Part shown: one piece after another, positions 30,666-40,934 of the stretch | Position numbering within the stretch: the first letter of the stretch is position 1 | How the letters are laid out: each line of letters starts with the position of its first letter | Origin: Mesostigma viride | Taxonomy: Eukaryota; Streptophyta; Mesostigmatophyceae; Mesostigmatales; Mesostigmataceae | Direction: 5' to 3' | DNA: 64,000 bases | Assembly (NCBI GenBank): GCA_009746045.1 | Contig: RPFO01000102.1 | Location: forward strand, 1,418,540 to 1,482,539 | Notes under the pieces: generated by a model | The model's input: only the letters and a program-made list of their open reading frames with translations | Database searches by the model: none | Told to the model about the DNA's origin: nothing | Position numbers and translations under genes: made by a program

Positions 30666-33600
30666 ATGGGTTCGACCGGACCGTCGACACTCTTTATCGT
30701 GGACGGTACCCCTCTGCACTTTTCTATGCCACCGGGTCCTGACAGAGCACGAGTTCGAACGCTAATCGAGGTGGGAAATGCCGCTGCTGAAATTCGCTTA
30801 ATTGTGTCGCATTCTAGTCTTTCGAAAAAAATGCTCGTCGCGAATGTTTGGGGCAGGGTTAGCTCCCAGAATTACTTTCTTTATACGAATATCTGAACAC
30901 AGTCTGGCATTTTCGTCACGCATTTCACATTCATGGTTTCATTCGATTTCGTCCAGGCACACGGCGGTATTTTCCATAAATCCACGGAACCCACGGGCGA
31001 CGTCATCATGTTGATGGATCCCGAAACTGTCAAGGGAAGCGCAATTTCCGAGGTGCGCAGGAAAATGCGAAGTTTCGGTTTGAGCTCGTCGCTATTTCTA
31101 TCTTTCCATTTCCACATGTTTTATATGTCCTGAAAGTTTGCGGCACGAAGTCCTCGACATATTCGACCTCGCAAGCAGCTGGCTTGACCAGTTCACAGAT
31201 ACTTCCGGCAGTGTGCCGCACGGTTCTGACCGGATCGGTTTCAGCTGCATTGAGATACCGTGGCTTACGTAATGGATCCTATGTCGATAGATTGCGTTGT
31301 CCCATACCTGTGGGGTTGTGGTCTGCATATCCATATATTTGTTGCAGCTAACTCCTTCAACCGCACTGGATGCAGAAAGTGGGAGGTCATTGTTTGAGTT
31401 TCCCTACACCATTGGAAGCCTGCACCTAATATCAAGGGCATCATTTTGCGTGCTGAACTTTTTGTGTTCGGAAATATTTATGCTGTTGTCTTCTTGAAAC
31501 ATGGTTTCTGTGCTGCTTGCCACATGGGGGAAAGGGAGGTGTGCATTGCAGGAGAATCTTTTAATACAAATAAAAAGGTTGCAATTGGTACAGACGGAAA
31601 AATTTATGTCTTAGGGTCTTCTGGTCTCAATCAGCAATTCAATGGAGTCTCGCCTGTTGTTGGCTTTAGCGTCTTTGTTGAGGAAGAATTACACCAGTTG
31701 TTTATGACGAGCCTGTTTCCTTGCCTTGCGTCGTTGCTGGACGTTGACTTCTAGGATCTGAGGTACTGGTAAGGTTGAAGGAGTGGATTGCATGTAGAAA
31801 TCTCTCTCTGTATACTGCCTCCTACCCTGATGCAAATGCAGCTGCAGTCTGGCCTTGAGTGGCTTATTGGCATAAACATCTGTCTGAGTACGGATTGTTA
31901 GTATTCTCCTGTACTTCTATTTTGGCAATGTTGCTCGGGAAAACTCCTATTTCCAGGCATACGACTTCCATTACGTGGATGCTTGCATTGCTGGAAGACG
32001 GTTGCTGGTGAGTGAATGTGCTGCAGTTTTGGTCAGCAGACTTGTCCTGGACTCTTTCTGTTTTTACTTTTTCCCGTCTGCGGAACTTTGCAACGGTTCT
32101 ATGTTTGCAGGATGGGAAAGCAGCCGTAAAAGCATATTTTCACCTTTGCAGGTTTCCTGGTAGGGACTTTCACGTTTCTCTTAAATTTGGGTATGGGGGG
32201 GCAAAATTATTAGCAACAAAAGGGCCGTAATGCTGGCAGAAGAACTTTTGTGGGGATTTGGCACCATGCCTTGAAGTGCCTTGCAGTTACACGCCGGCTC
32301 TTCACCAGCAGGTAAAAGAACTGTGTGGCAGCAGCTGCGCATGGCATGTCGGAAAGTTTGTACTCTGCGGTGGGCGACAGCACAAATTTTCAAGCCTTTT
32401 CATTCAACAGTTGTGCAGCGCTTGAACTTTAGGAATTTTGAACTCTTGATGGTTGTAATTGTTTGCTGATACTTAGATTGCTCTGGGGAGGAATGACTGC
32501 AGCCATATTGCTGTAGAGTTTGATGGTGGTTACTGGGACGTTGTCTTTTTATCATTCCTCTTGGCTTTGTTTTGCTAGCTTGTCTGTCCAGCTTGGTTCA
32601 TCCCATAGATGTCTCTGAGCTGGCAAACCAGCAACTAAGAATCTTTGCCCAGTTGATATCACATGCATGCCATTTTATGTGTTTGTTCCTGCTGTGTGTG
32701 TCTGCTGTTTGTTTTGGTATTGCAGGACCGGCTGGTTTTTAAAATCCCAGATGCGCCACCTTCAAAGAAACCAACCCAACCACCAAGGTATGGCTGTTAG
32801 GGGCTTGCTTAACCTATGTGCTAGCCAGCAACACACCGAAAAGTAATTACTCCCAAACATGGAGATGCTTACCTATCCTTCCTGTCATTTGTACTGATTG
32901 CATGGGTGATGGAAAGGGGCAATACCTGTGGTCAATCTAAGAGCGTGGCCTTGTCCGCACGCTGGTCCTTGTTCTCTCTTTGTTTTTATGTTCCTGAATC
33001 TGGCTTAACAGCATAGCATTTCATGACTGGCTAGTATTTGCGACATGGTGTTTTTAAAACAACAATAGTTTCGTGATGGTCGGCTCCTATTGGTGGCTGT
33101 TTCCTGTCCTGCTGTGTCTGCATCCCTGTTCCCGGCAGGGAATACAAGCGCTATACAAAAGAGGAGGATGAGGCAATCATCGAGTTTGTGGAGTCCAAGA
33201 AACCGCAGCACAGCAGGTGAGCAGCCGTGGTGCTGTCACAGGCCAGGCACTGTCACGGTTCACTTTATTTGGGGCTGCAAGAACGGGAGAAAGCATCTGA
33301 TCAGCAGATGGGCAGCTTTATATGCGTGAGATCGTGATGTCTAGCGCAGTAGTGCAGTAGGCTGTGACGTTTTAAGTATTATCTACTACACAGGGGGATG
33401 TGTGTGCTTTGTTTTTCGTATTTGCCGTGTGTTTTCTGCACTTTTAATCTACTACCTGGTGGGATGTGCATGATTTCGTTTTGGTTTTTCGTTGAGTGTT
33501 TCATCGCTGCAAGCATTCAGCATGATTGCAATACTCGGCCCTCGGGCTTTCTACATGGTTCTGCCGGAGACTTGGTTTGAACTGCTGGATATTGCGCCGT

Positions 33601-36600
33601 GGCCTTTTTGTGTTTCTTGCAGTGACAAGATGTACATCAAGGGCAATGCGCTGTGGGATGCCGCAGAGAGCCTCAAGGTGAGCGAGCAAGCAACTGTAAG
33701 TATATTACAGCACGCGTTGCTGTAGTCAGTCGCTCTCAAGGTGCTGCGCAGCCAGTTTTCAAAGCTACTGACCAACGTGTCTCAATGCTCCACTTTTGCG
33801 TGGAACCACCCGTTTCTCTGTAAACCCAGCTTGGGTCACGTTGGTGTGACACGGTTGGGCATTGCGGTAGTCCTGTTGCCCCAGTGGTGCATCTATGAGT
33901 TTGTTCCTTGCAAAACTGTCTAGGTCTCGCTCTGAATGTTAGTCTGCCATAAATTTAACATACAGGGCTACACATCTTCACCTCCACTCATTTCCATCAT
34001 CCTGAACGATTCGATGAATAAGATATAACAGCAGGCTCGAGCTACCATGATCAGATTTCTGGCCTGCGCCAGTTGTCTCTCTCGTTGATACTGCGTATAT
34101 GGTTAGCGTAACATACTGAAGAAGTTTCAGCTTTTCTCACTCACGACTGCCTCGCGTTCAGATCACGTCCCATTCGGCAACGTCCATGCGAGATCGCTAT
34201 CTGAACCACCTGGCGCCGATCCACGAAGGTCTGGCCCGCGCCATGGCCGAGCTGCCCGCCACGTCCGGTGCCCCCGGCGCCGTCGCTGCTGCCGCCACCG
34301 CTACTGGCGACGGCAAGGGCGAGCGAGAGTCCGGCCCTTCCGCGGACGGCAGCACAGAGAATGCTGCAGCGGCCGCCGCAGTGACAAGGACAGAGGAAGC
34401 CGCGGGGGCCCCTGCAGATGAACGAGACGGCAACGATGCCCATGGGGACGCCCCTGCTTCTTCAGGGGCTGTGGGTCGTGTGATTGCTGGCACCCTCACC
34501 TCGGTCACGATGACGACGACCACGATCACATTGGAAACGGAGGTCCGGGACGCGGGCGAGCCAGGGGCAGGGGGAGGGGGGGCCGGGGGGGGCGGGGCTG
34601 AAGGGAGCCGGAACGCGGACAGTGGCAGCGGGCTAGACGAGGCGGACGTAGGTGGTCCGGCGGTAAAGACGCGCCCGCAGTCTGGCAGGGGCAAGCGCCA
34701 GCGGACGGGGCAGGATGGTAGCAGCAAAGGGGCCGCGAAGGGCGGTGCAGCGGGCAGCGAACCGGAGGTGAGCTGCGGCTTTGGATCGGTTTTCGATCAC
34801 GTTGATTGCGTCATTGCCATTCGCAATGATTGTTGCTACTGGCAGGATCTACAGCTTTGCAAGGCAAGCCCCTGTTACTTGTTGTCCTTGGCCATTGTGG
34901 ACCAGTATAGTGACCAATGGGTTTAGTACAGTATGCTAGTGTTTCGCAAGGCAAGCCCCTGTTGGTCGCCGTGCTTGGTTGGTTGAGTGGTGCCTCATCT
35001 CGCTAGTCAGTGCCGCGTCTGCCGTCCTTGCTGCCCTCTCGTGCATGCTGCCTCGGTTCCTGTTTTTTTAATCCTGGAACAAGAACAGCTGATTGAATGC
35101 TGGTCTCATGAACCCCGTTGTAGCTACAGCCGTGGACATCATAGGGTTGTGTTTTTTTACATTACCATCAGAACCCAGCGCGCACTCACTATAATTATCA
35201 TGACAATGACGAATGAGTTAATACTTCTCAATTAATGTTCATCCATTTCAGTTGCATCGTGGTCCCTGTGTGCACCACTGACCATGCTGTAGGGAGTTAA
35301 GTTAATATTGATATTGATATCGAAAAAATGACCAGTTGTGGGAGGCTTGCGGCATGCCTATTGGTTATGCAGGGCGACCGGGAAGCCCCCGATGCGGGCG
35401 CAAGCGCCCCAGGGTCCAGCGAAGAAGGCAACGCGGGTTACGCCACGTGCGACAGCAGAAGCCCCCCCGAGGACTCCCAAGCGGGCATGGAGGACGACTC
35501 TGCGGGGCAGCGTGACCGCCCCCCCGCTGCCGACGCCAAGTCCCCACAGAGCGCAGGCAAGCGCAAGAGGGAACCGACGGCAGCGAGGGAGGGTGAGAAT
35601 GGGGCTAACCCTGCCACCAACGGCGATTCTCGCAGCCCTCGACATGCCGCGCCCGCGCCCGCGGCTGTGGCCGCCAAGCAGGGCAAGTCGGAGGATCAGC
35701 GGAACGGGGGCGCGTTCATGCCCTGGCGCGAGGTGGCGCCGACCACGCCCAAGTCTGCATCCTCAGGGCCCCCTGCGGTCCCTGGGAGCAGTGCGTTTGC
35801 CCCTGGCCCGCGCAGCCCGCTGGGCGCTCATGCTGCCAAGGGCGCTAATAAAGGCACCGGGGAGACGGGGACCAGTAGAAAGGAGAACGGGGTCATGATC
35901 GGGTCGGGGTTTTCACCGTGGCGAGGGGGGGCTGGGAAGCCACCCCCACCCCCCTCTCACGGTGCCAGCCGGGATGGCGCCCATCGAGGGCAGGTGGCGG
36001 CCGGGGCCGCGACAGGGTCGGCCAAGTCTCACAGCTGTAGTGGCAGCGGAAGCAGTGGTGGTGACGGGGGCCAGAGGCAAGCGTCCTCTGGGGGGGGCCA
36101 CGCAGGCGCGCCGCACGCGGAGGAGAACCACGGCAAGCCAGGGATCAACGTCCCAGAGGCGCGGCAGAAGCAGCTGAGGGAGTGGGTGTCCAACCTGAAG
36201 ATGGTGGTGAGTTGCCGGACGGTTGGTGCCACCTAGCATGTTACCCTTACAACTGCTCGCTTTCCTCTCTCTCTCTCCCCCTCTCTGCGATTTGAAGGTG
36301 CACCCAGTATGCCTACCCGGCTTTATCCCTGACCACTACTGGTGATGAGCGGCTGCGAACAGCAAACGGCTTCACTTAAGTTTAAATTGCAAAAAGTCTT
36401 GAGCCTTTTTAGAGATAGAAAGAGAGTTTGTGAACGCGAGCGCGTGCACTTGATTGTTATTTGGATGTGGTTCAAGTTATCTTTGAAATCCTGCTTGATG
36501 TCTTGCCCTCTGGGCAGGCCTTGGTATGGAACTTGTTGTCTTGGCAGAGACAGAGGAATCTGCTCTTGATGCACTCGCTCTTTCATCATTTTCCATCAGC

Positions 36601-37449
36601 CTTCCATTTGGTTCATTTTGGTCTTTTGGTGGGTCTGATTCACTCTTAATTATTTGTATTCATTTTGGTGTTTCTAATTTTGCTTTTTGCAGCATCTCGT
36701 CTTTGTTGTTGCCTTGCTGCAGACGGGCTGCTCGGACGCGCAGGTACTACAAACGCTAATGTCCGTATCGGGAGATTTCGACCGCGCGCTCCTCTTCCTG
36801 CTCTCAGGTGAGTATAGAGGAGAACCCAGCATTTTAGAAGGGGATAGGGTGACTTGCTGGCGTACTGAAAGAGTGAGGATAGTTCCATCAGTAGGGCCAT
36901 CATGAAAGTTTCAGGCACATAACACGTCTCCTGGTTCAAGTCTGGGCAAAAGGGATGGATTGTGCAGGAACATAAGGAATCTGGCAGGTTGTGGCTGCAG
37001 TTGCATCGTCCGCAGTAATAATAAATAATTTAGCAGGAAGTAGTCGCTATAATTGTGACGGCCTTTCAGGAATGGGGTGGTGTCGAATGGCGGCTGGTCA
37101 ATCCATGTCCTTGTTCTTTTTTTTTCCTTGTGCGAGGGGGTGGGGGCGTGGGGGCGTGGGGGGGTGGGGGGTTTGTCTCTCGGCTGGGGCTGACCTATGG
37201 GTTTGCTTCCACTCGATGTGCACTGGATTTTCTGTGACAGCCCCTCATCTCACAAGACACTCTGCCCATGCCGCTTGCTTGGGACATTCCCGCCCCACAG
37301 GTAGCAAGGGTGCCCCCTTGGCCAGTATTAAAACCTGGACCAGAGAGGACGATGCGGCACTCGCGAGGCACGAGTCTGTCGACCGCCTAGAGAAGATTTA
37401 TGGCAAGGACGGGGTAATGGCCAGGAAGCGGTTCCTGGGGGTTGACTGA
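30666..37449 (+). CDS. RAP1: RAP1 (TERF2IP)-like telomere protein: BRCT + Myb + RCT
   Basis: Eleven-exon model: 30666-30770, 30957-31052, 31957-32007, 32111-32125 (3' edge uncertain), 32726-32787, 33139-33216, 33623-33677, 34162-34767, 35373-36206, 36723-36807, 37301-37449. Junctions are GT-AG, phases agree, total about 711 aa. Residues 1-90 form a RAP1-type BRCT domain (STLFIVDGTPLHFSM, AHGGIFHKSTEPTGDVIMLM, AYDFHYVDACIAGRRLL). Residues 111-172 form the RAP1 Myb domain (YTKEEDEAIIEFVESKK, KGNALWDAAESLK, SHSATSMRDRYLNHL). Residues 175-630 are low-complexity Ala/Gly/Ser linker. Residues 630-711 match the RCT domain (VLQTLMSVSGDFDRALLFLL, then KTWTREDDAAL and DGVMARKRFLGVD). Known RAP1 proteins bind telomeric chromatin and partners through the RCT, protecting telomeres and silencing genes. 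That role here is inferred from the three domains in the right order. RAP1 is well known in fungi, animals and trypanosomes and is generally considered absent from plants. Confidence 0.85.
32111..32151 (+). other. RAP1-like exon 4 with ambiguous splice donor
   Basis: After the acceptor TATGTTTGCAG the sequence reads DGKAAVKAYFHL, which fits the end of a BRCT domain. However, the visible donor after it (GTTTCC at 32152) would leave the wrong phase for exon 5. A GTAAAA donor at 32126 restores phase and keeps only DGKAA. Either an unusual donor or alternative splicing is involved; transcripts would decide. Confidence 0.4.
34768..35372 (+). other. RAP1-like intron 8 with a short direct repeat
   Basis: Contains two copies of GCAAGGCAAGCCCCTGTT (34858-34875 and 34948-34965), 90 bases apart. 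It is bounded by GTGAGC and TTATGCAG. No coding content is supported. Confidence 0.6.
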
Positions 37450-38190
37450 CCGTTTCTTGGTTAACTATGTACCTTTGTGTGACATAGCATTTGGGCTTGG
37501 CCTCTCTTCGAGATTTTCCCATGTTGCATAGAGACAGATGAAGAAGACCCTGGGATGGAAGAGAGACTATTGTTATGTGTGGCGCATTTTGCCACTCGCA
37601 TGGGAAACGATTTGATGTACATGGAAGAGTCATCTGCTAGGGTAGAGAGCCAAGGTGCAGGCAGAATGGAACGCGGCCCTTTTCAAGGGCTTGCATAAAT
37701 AATGTGTGACTATACTGCACCAGCGCGAGCGTTACAAAGCTGAGATAGCACTTATGAAGGGCTGCAAAACGTGACTGTGGCATGCAAGGCCATCAGGGGT
37801 GAGCTCCCGTTACATTCATTGCTGTCTATTATATGACAGATTTTACTAGCTGTTCTTTTCATAGTTCATGAGATCCAATGCTGCATTCTAGAGGACTAAT
37901 TGATACTTGCAGCCGGGAGACAAATCCGGCAATTCGTCTTGTTCTAGGAAATTATAATAAACTTAGTGCCCTCAGAGCTTATGAGGTGAAAACCATTTTT
38001 CACACATGCACGCGCCTCCGGTTGAACCATGTGGGATACTATCGATCAAACCCTCAATGCGAATCAACTAATCTTTATTCAACTTTTGTTTTGTTAAGGA
38101 CTACCCTCGTCCTTCCACGACGTAGGATTGCCATGCGTTCAGGAATACTTGTCTCACTTATTATTATTATTCTTTACTTTTTATTTGTTC
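37450..38190. other. Downstream region of the RAP1-like gene, no gene
   Basis: Includes the RAP1-like 3' UTR. No TGTAA polyadenylation signal was found close to the stop. The frame at 37878-38195 has no domain and ends in a TTATTATTATT run; it is not supported as a gene. Confidence 0.4.
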
Positions 38191-38192
38191 AT

Positions 38193-38442
38193 TAATTAAT
38201 TAATCAATTAATTAATTAATTAATAGACACGTGACTGCGTCACACGTGAGCACAAGTCCTCAGTGGGAAGGGAACATGGGCCAGGTGGAATGGATGATGT
38301 AAGCTATATCTAGGTCCTAGTTACAGGGTTGTGGGCACGTACGGCCCGAATCGCTATATGAATGCCATATAGGCGGTCACACGCGGAGCCCCCCCATGCA
38401 GACTTGGGGGTGGTCTCCTTCATCACTACTTGCCATCTATCC
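38193..38442 (-). mobile_element. 3' fragment of RTE-type LINE with (TTAA)n tail (copy R3)
   Basis: TTAA tail at 38193-38223, then the CACGTGAC hairpin region and the 3' UTR as in the copies at 6936-7263 and 19872-20170, up to about 38442. Small insertions relative to the other copies show decay. Confidence 0.7.
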
Positions 38443-38628
38443 TAACCCACACGAAAAAATGGCTGACGGCGGTATGGCTGACGGCGCAGTTCAGATCTTT
38501 TGCGCCTGAGCCCCAAATTCGGTCAGACCACTTACATTCGATGCGCCTTTTTAAGACGCACTCGCCAGTATAATCGGTTACGGCTGAAACGCAGTATCGA
38601 CTCCAAAAGCAGCACGTGACAAGCAGCT

Positions 38629-40011
38629 ATGACGACTCCAAAAGCAAAACGGGGTTTGGAAAAGGAGCTTTCCGGCTCCCAGCCCAACCCACTCGCCTAG
38701 CTCGTCCTTGCCCAGTTGACTGGGCCCGCAGACCCACCGCCAGCAAACCCATCGCCAAGTGCCTCGCCAGAGCCCAAGAAATTCTGCTACGACACAGGCA
38801 AATGGCGACAGTACCTAGACTACTCATGCTTTACGTTCAGCGGCTGGCAGCGACTGACCGACGCACAATGCACCGAGATAGTGCATTACTACGCACTGGA
38901 ACACAAGCTCCGTGGGCCCAATGGGCCCATTCCCGCCGACAAGGTGGAGTGGTTCCTCGCCCGGCCAGAATTCAACCATCGCCTCGCCATCATCTTCAGC
39001 TTCTACAAGCTCACTAGCTGCACGTGACCTCGACGCTCGGCTCCGCAACCCAGCCCGGCCTGCGCAGCCGGCAGCCACACCGGCTGCCTCCCTCGGCAAG
39101 GATGACCTCCGAGCAGTGCTGGAGGAGCACGTGACCTGGCCGCTGGCCGAGAAGATGACATTGATGACCACAGCGCTCAACACGGTGGAGGCCAAGGTCT
39201 CCAACACGGAAACCAAGGTCGCACACAAGCTACAACCTCAGCTCACGGCGCTGCAGACCACGGCGCAGGCATCTGAGGCGCATGCTGCACTCCTCTCCCG
39301 CCTCAACCAGGTGGAGGGGAAGTGCGGCGCCGGTGCTCATGAAGAGACTTGAAGCCATCACCACCCACACCGAGGCCCTGGCCACACAGGTCCCAAAGAT
39401 AGCGGAGCAGACGGCCACCATCGCATCCCAGGCCACCCTGGCAGGATGCTGGCGACCTCCCGCCGCTCTCCTACGCGGACCTGCTGCGGTCAGCGACCGC
39501 CTCAACCACCGACGCCATCGCGCCACGAAGCTCCAGGAGCTGGAGGACCACCGCCAGGCCAACCAACGGGAGGCCACCGACCGCGCTGGCCGCGAGTGCC
39601 GAGTGATGCTGCGTCGTTTTCCCCAGAAGCCAGTTGAGACGTCAACCTCCCTTGCCGACGAGCTCAAGGACCAGCTCCTTACCCTCATGGGCCTGGTAGG
39701 TGAGGTAGAACTGCGTGGGTGCCACCGCCTTCCCCACTCACGGGACAAGGCGGCCCCCCCACCAGTCCTGCTCACCCTCCCCTCCCGTGAGGACAAGCAG
39801 CGGTTCCTCTCTCGTCGCGCAAGAGGTTGCACGACCTCACCTGGACGCTGGACGACGACCTGACCCCCGCTCAGCAGCAGCAGCGACGCGACCTGTGGCC
39901 AGAATACCTCCGCCACAAGCAGGACCCCCAGAAGCCCAAGGTGTACTGGAGGGGCCAGCGGGGACCTGATGATCAACCACAAAATGTGGACGCCCCCTGC
40001 GGGCTAGAATA
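38629..40011 (+). pseudogene. Retroposon ORF1-like protein (P4)
   Basis: Begins MTTPKAKRGLEKELSGSQPN at ATG 38629 and is then broken by frameshifts. The N-terminal domain reads KWRQYLDYSCFTFSGWQRL near 38800. The coiled-coil region reads VEAKVSNTETKVAHKLQPQL and ITTHTEALATQVPKIAEQ. The C-terminal part reads VRVMLRRF-like, PVLLTLPSREDKQRFLSRR, TWTLDDDLTPAQQQQRRDLW and KPKVYWRG. The trimer-like coiled coil followed by a nucleic-acid-binding C-terminus parallels LINE ORF1 proteins (inference). At least four frame changes make it inactive. Confidence 0.6.
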
Positions 40012-40231
40012 GCTTGAATAGCCCTAGCTTGTATCCATTGGTAGTCACTGCCGCTATGGCAGCCATGCTTAGAATGTTTGCCTAGCTGTGCCAACATACC
40101 TAGTCACGTGCACCGCTAACGCACGGTACACAACCAGCCATATAGCCTTCGCTTAGTCCTTGTACAGCCATGCTACGTCCTGGCTATGCTCAGATCACTT
40201 GCCCACGCTCCTTGTTATGCCATGCTCACAT

Positions 40232-40392
40232 TAATTAATTAATTAATAGACACGTGACGCAGTCACGTGAGCATAAGTCCTCAGTGGGAGGGGAACATGG
40301 GATCGAATGGATGGTAGAAGCTATCTAGGTCCTAGTTACAGGGGTGTGGGCACCGTGGCCCGAATCGCTATGAATGCCATACTTGGTCACAT
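40232..40392 (-). mobile_element. RTE-type LINE 3' fragment (copy R4) nested in P4
   Basis: TTAA tail at 40232-40247 and hairpin CACGTGAC-GCA-GTCACGTG variant, then ~125 bases of 3' UTR homologous to 6958-7100. It splits the 3' UTR of P4, which continues on both sides. Confidence 0.75.
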
Positions 40393-40560
40393 GCATGGGT
40401 CTTATTGCACCCACAGATTGCCGAACCGTTTAGCGGGTCCGATTGCAGCTGTGGCATGCCTTTGGCATGAAGGAGAATGGGGTCTCTGCCCTTTCTCCTG
40501 TTGTGCACACACAGGGAAGCACTTCGGTGCTCCGTGACAGTTGGGTAACTCTAGAGCCCT

Positions 40561-40910
40561 ATAGCATCTGGCTCTAAGTTCCCCACGTCCGTCCGCAAGC
40601 CTTCCGCTAGCGTCCGCTAAGCCGCCGGCTATTATCCGGCGGTCCGATGCGGTCGACCGGTCTAATATGGGTGTGGAAATTCAGGATCCATGGTCCGCAT
40701 TAGCTTTAGAATAATATGATCATGCTTTGCCCATGCAGAGAGGTACTCTCTGCTGAGATGTCATGCCCTATCAATATGTACTATGAGCATAGCCAACCAT
40801 CAGGTACCTTCTCAAACTGTTTTACCTTGCATGACTCTCACAACAGATCAAGTAGCCTGCCACGTGAAATGAATGATCCAGTGAATGAACCTACAGCCAA
40901 CCAAAAGCCG
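40561..40910. other. No gene recognised
   Basis: Unique DNA between retroposon P4 and the 3' end of the SYLF gene; no exon or repeat was identified. Confidence 0.35.
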
Positions 40911-40920
40911 TTTATTTACA
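40911..40920 (-). terminator. Probable polyadenylation signal of the SYLF gene
   Basis: The minus strand reads TGTAAATAAA, which overlaps the green-algal TGTAA signal and AATAAA. It lies 15 bases past the stop codon at 40935. Confidence 0.4.
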
Positions 40921-40934
40921 ACAGGCTGAAACAA

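Larger units (their letters stand above)
38455..40560 (+). mobile_element. ORF1-only retroposon P4, interrupted by an RTE fragment
   Basis: The leader (38458-38640) is shared with P3 at 24560. ORF1 spans about 38629-40010. The 3' UTR matches the reverse strand of 63335-63725 and is interrupted at 40232-40392 by a reversed RTE 3' fragment, with TCACAT on both sides as probable target duplication. The element resumes at 40393 and ends near CTCCGTGACAGTTGGG (40525-40545). It has no reverse transcriptase. Confidence 0.7.

Noticed and set aside
34197-34727. 176-aa minus-strand frame
   Set aside because: Antisense shadow of RAP1-like exon 8.
36693-36722. Alternative earlier acceptor for RAP1-like exon 10 (adds HLVFVVALLQ)
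   Set aside because: In frame, but the second AG has a better pyrimidine tract and gives the expected RCT start; kept only as a possible isoform.
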